This document shows positions 39,873-41,528 of a stretch of 41,528 nt of DNA, piece after piece; within the stretch, counting starts at the first letter, position 1, and each line of letters starts with the position of its first letter. The stretch spans positions 1 through 41,528 of the forward strand of contig CAUWFN010000016.1 of NCBI GenBank assembly GCA_963558075.1. Reading direction: 5' to 3'. The position numbers and the translations under genes are program-made. The stretch is from CALHKP01 sp963558075 (GTDB taxonomy: Bacteria > Bacillota > Clostridia > Peptostreptococcales > Anaerovoracaceae). Below the pieces are notes generated by a model, which saw nothing but the letters and a program-made list of their open reading frames with translations, made no database searches and had not been told where the DNA came from.

Positions 39873-41243
39873 TTATACACCATTATCAAGTTTTTTGAGA
39901 GCCTTTTTAAACTGAAATGCAAACAGAAATATTGTAAATGTCACAGCAAGAAAGTCAGCAACAGGCTCTGCTAAGTAAACTGCACTGCATCTATCTGATG
40001 TCATAATAGCAGGCAGAATATAAATCAGCGGAATTAACAAAACAAACTTACGCATAACTGCAACAGTAATCGATGAGCCTGCCTTTCCAAGCGAAGTGAA
40101 GGTCATCTGACATGCCATCTGAATACCAAACATAAACAAAGCAGCTGCGTAGATTCTCAAAGCATGCTGAGTGAATTCCGAAAGTGCAACATCCGATGTA
40201 AACATCGCTGTAAAAATTCCAGGTGCCAGCATAATCACTGCCCAAAGAAGAGTTGAATATCCAAGGCTCACCTTCAGAAGAAGCTTGAATGTGCCCTTTA
40301 CCCTCTCCTTATTTTTCGCACCATAGTTGTAGCTGAGTATAGGCTGCGCGCCCTGCCCTAGCCCCTGCAGAGGAAGCATCGCAAACTGCATAACACTTGT
40401 CAGGATTGTCATAGCACCAACAGCAATATCTCCGCCATATTTCAGAAGTGATGAGTTAAAACAAACTGCAATAACACTTTCACTTGACTGCATTATAAAT
40501 GTTGCAAGACCAAGTGTCATACTTGGCACAATAACTCCCGCAGCAAGCTTTAGGTTTTCCCTTCTTATTTTCAAAACCGTCTTTTTCCCTAGCAGGAATG
40601 AAATTACCCACACACATGACATAGCCTGAGAAATAACAGTGGCAAGAGCTGCACCTTTAACTCCCATGTCAAATCCAAATATAAACACAGGATCAAGAAC
40701 GATATTTGCAATCGCACCAATCATTACAGAAATCATTCCAAATTTAGCAAAGCCCTGAGTCGTAATAAATGCATTCATACCTAAAGTTAGCTGAACAAAA
40801 ACAGTTCCAAAAGCATAGATATTCATATAAGATGTTGAATAATCTATTGTGTTTTCGCTAGCACCAAAGGCGAGCAGAAGCTCTTTGTTCCAAAATAGCA
40901 ATACAAATGTAAGCACTGCCGATACTATGAGCTGCATAGTTAGGCAGTTTCCAAGAGTTTTTTCTGCCAGCTTGTTGTCTCCGCGACCCATAAAAATCGC
41001 AGCTCTAGGTGCACCGCCACTACTTATGAGCGCTGCAAAGGCACTAACTATCATAATAAGAGGCATGCACACCCCTACTCCTGTAAGTGCAAGAGCACCA
41101 ACATCTGCAATGTGTCCGATATAAATTCTGTCCACAATGTTATAAAGCATGTTTATTATCTGCGCTGCAAGCGTAGGAAGCGCTAGCTTCAAAAGTAGTT
41201 TTCCAAGTGGCTCCGTTCCCAGAAAGTCCTTGTCGTTTTCCAA
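39873..41243 (-). CDS. MATE-family multidrug/cation exporter
   Basis: A 456-residue membrane protein with 12 helices in two halves. MATE marks: LALPTLAAQIINMLYNIVDRIYIGHI, GVGVCMPLIMIVSAFAALISSGGAPRAAIFMG, and in the second half LPLQGLGQGAQPILSYNYGAKN. It resembles the MepA/NorM-type exporters that expel drugs in exchange for Na+ or H+. The start is TTG (41241-41243): GGAGGG stands six bases before it, and the next residues ENDKDFLGTEPLGKLL are the usual cytoplasmic start. No nearby MarR-type regulator, unlike mepRA. Confidence 0.92.
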   Translation of the reverse strand: MENDKDFLGTEPLGKLLLKLALPTLAAQIINMLYNIVDRIYIGHIADVGALALTGVGVCMPLIMIVSAFAALISSGGAPRAAIFMGRGDNKLAEKTLGNCLTMQLIVSAVLTFVLLFWNKELLLAFGASENTIDYSTSYMNIYAFGTVFVQLTLGMNAFITTQGFAKFGMISVMIGAIANIVLDPVFIFGFDMGVKGAALATVISQAMSCVWVISFLLGKKTVLKIRRENLKLAAGVIVPSMTLGLATFIMQSSESVIAVCFNSSLLKYGGDIAVGAMTILTSVMQFAMLPLQGLGQGAQPILSYNYGAKNKERVKGTFKLLLKVSLGYSTLLWAVIMLAPGIFTAMFTSDVALSEFTQHALRIYAAALFMFGIQMACQMTFTSLGKAGSSITVAVMRKFVLLIPLIYILPAIMTSDRCSAVYLAEPVADFLAVTFTIFLFAFQFKKALKKLDNGV

Positions 41244-41426
41244 ATTAATCCCTCCATTAGCAAAATGTTTTTTATTTGTATTTTTCCCTATATATAATGT
41301 AGGAAAAATTCATATACATATATCTAGATTGTCCCTTGTCTTGCGACATGTAAAAAACAGTATACCAAATTCATAGGAAATCTCAATATTATAGGCAAAA
41401 GCTACAAGAAATCTTCATATTTCTTC

Positions 41427-41455
41427 TTGCATATGAATACAATTTATGATATTCT
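41427..41455 (+). promoter_or_regulatory. Promoter of tRNA-Ser
   Basis: TTGCAT (41427-41432), 17-bp spacer, TATTCT (41450-41455), 12 bp before the tRNA 5' end. Confidence 0.65.
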
Positions 41456-41467
41456 AATATGGTGCAT

Positions 41468-41528
41468 GGAGGATTGACCGAGTGGCTAAGGAGCTCGCCT
41501 GGAAAGCGAGTAAGGTGTAACAGCCCCG
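41468..41528 (+). tRNA. tRNA-Ser (anticodon GGA), 3' part outside window
   Basis: Starts GGAGGAT, then the D arm GACCGAGTGGCTAAGGAG and the anticodon arm CTCGC-CTGGAAA-GCGAG, giving anticodon GGA (reads UCC and UCU). The long variable arm typical of tRNA-Ser begins after it (GGTGTAACAGCCCCG). The T arm and acceptor 3' side lie beyond the window. Confidence 0.93.

Overview
The window looks like chromosome from a low-GC, anaerobic, Gram-positive Clostridia-type bacterium. The evidence is the L20-type operon order infC-rpmI-rplT, a Bacillus/Clostridia-type LexA with a CGAAC-type box, PyrR attenuation of pyrimidine genes, a BceRS-BceAB-type module, a lipoprotein PotD, strong AGGAGG ribosome sites and many intrinsic terminators. 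The mix of an OPT peptide transporter, a PepD dipeptidase, a lysine exporter, a D-cysteine desulfhydrase-like enzyme, polyamine uptake and three different Na+/H+ exchange systems suits an asaccharolytic, amino-acid or peptide-using anaerobe. A placement near the Anaerovoracaceae/Mogibacterium group is a guess from gene content only.

Layout. 1-1226: a sigma-54 activator cut by the window edge. 1299-4917: operon larE-larB-larC plus a LuxR-type regulator; it makes the nickel-pincer (NPN) cofactor, but no larA racemase is present. 5015-6385: rplT, rpmI and infC, with an ATT start for infC and a long attenuator leader. 6389-10603: operon of OPT peptide transporter, PqqD-like protein, membrane/winged-helix-like protein and PepD. 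10717-18181: ten-gene Mrp-type cation/proton antiporter operon in which MrpA is replaced by separate MbhD- and MbhE-type pieces and three ND-type subunits. 18236-18992: lexA with its own operator. 19396-20653: lysO and pyrR diverge from overlapping promoters; pyrR has a complete PyrR attenuator and is followed by uraA. 22739-23770: PLP-dependent D-cysteine desulfhydrase/ACC deaminase-like enzyme. 24002-29813: XRE-cupin regulator, potABCD, then a DUF5685-like protein and a J-domain protein, all translationally coupled from potA onward. 29825-34665: BceRS-BceAB-type antimicrobial-peptide sensing and export. 34740-35317: CarD-family regulator. 35506-39194: NhaC-type antiporter, an unknown protein and an ArsB/NhaD-type permease. 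39315-41243: ferritin and a MATE exporter. 41427-end: a tRNA-Ser(GGA) cut by the window end.

Most genes lie on the minus strand; only lexA, pyrR-uraA, the desulfhydrase-like gene and the tRNA are on the plus strand. I saw no insertion sequence, phage gene, CRISPR array or rRNA. The least explained parts are (i) the DUF5685-like protein with two DDxxD motifs and its J-domain partner, fused to a polyamine-uptake operon; (ii) the PqqD-like protein inside a peptide-uptake operon; (iii) GC-rich repeat tracts between stop codon and terminator of bceS and lexA; and (iv) a 51-residue membrane protein inside the Mrp operon.
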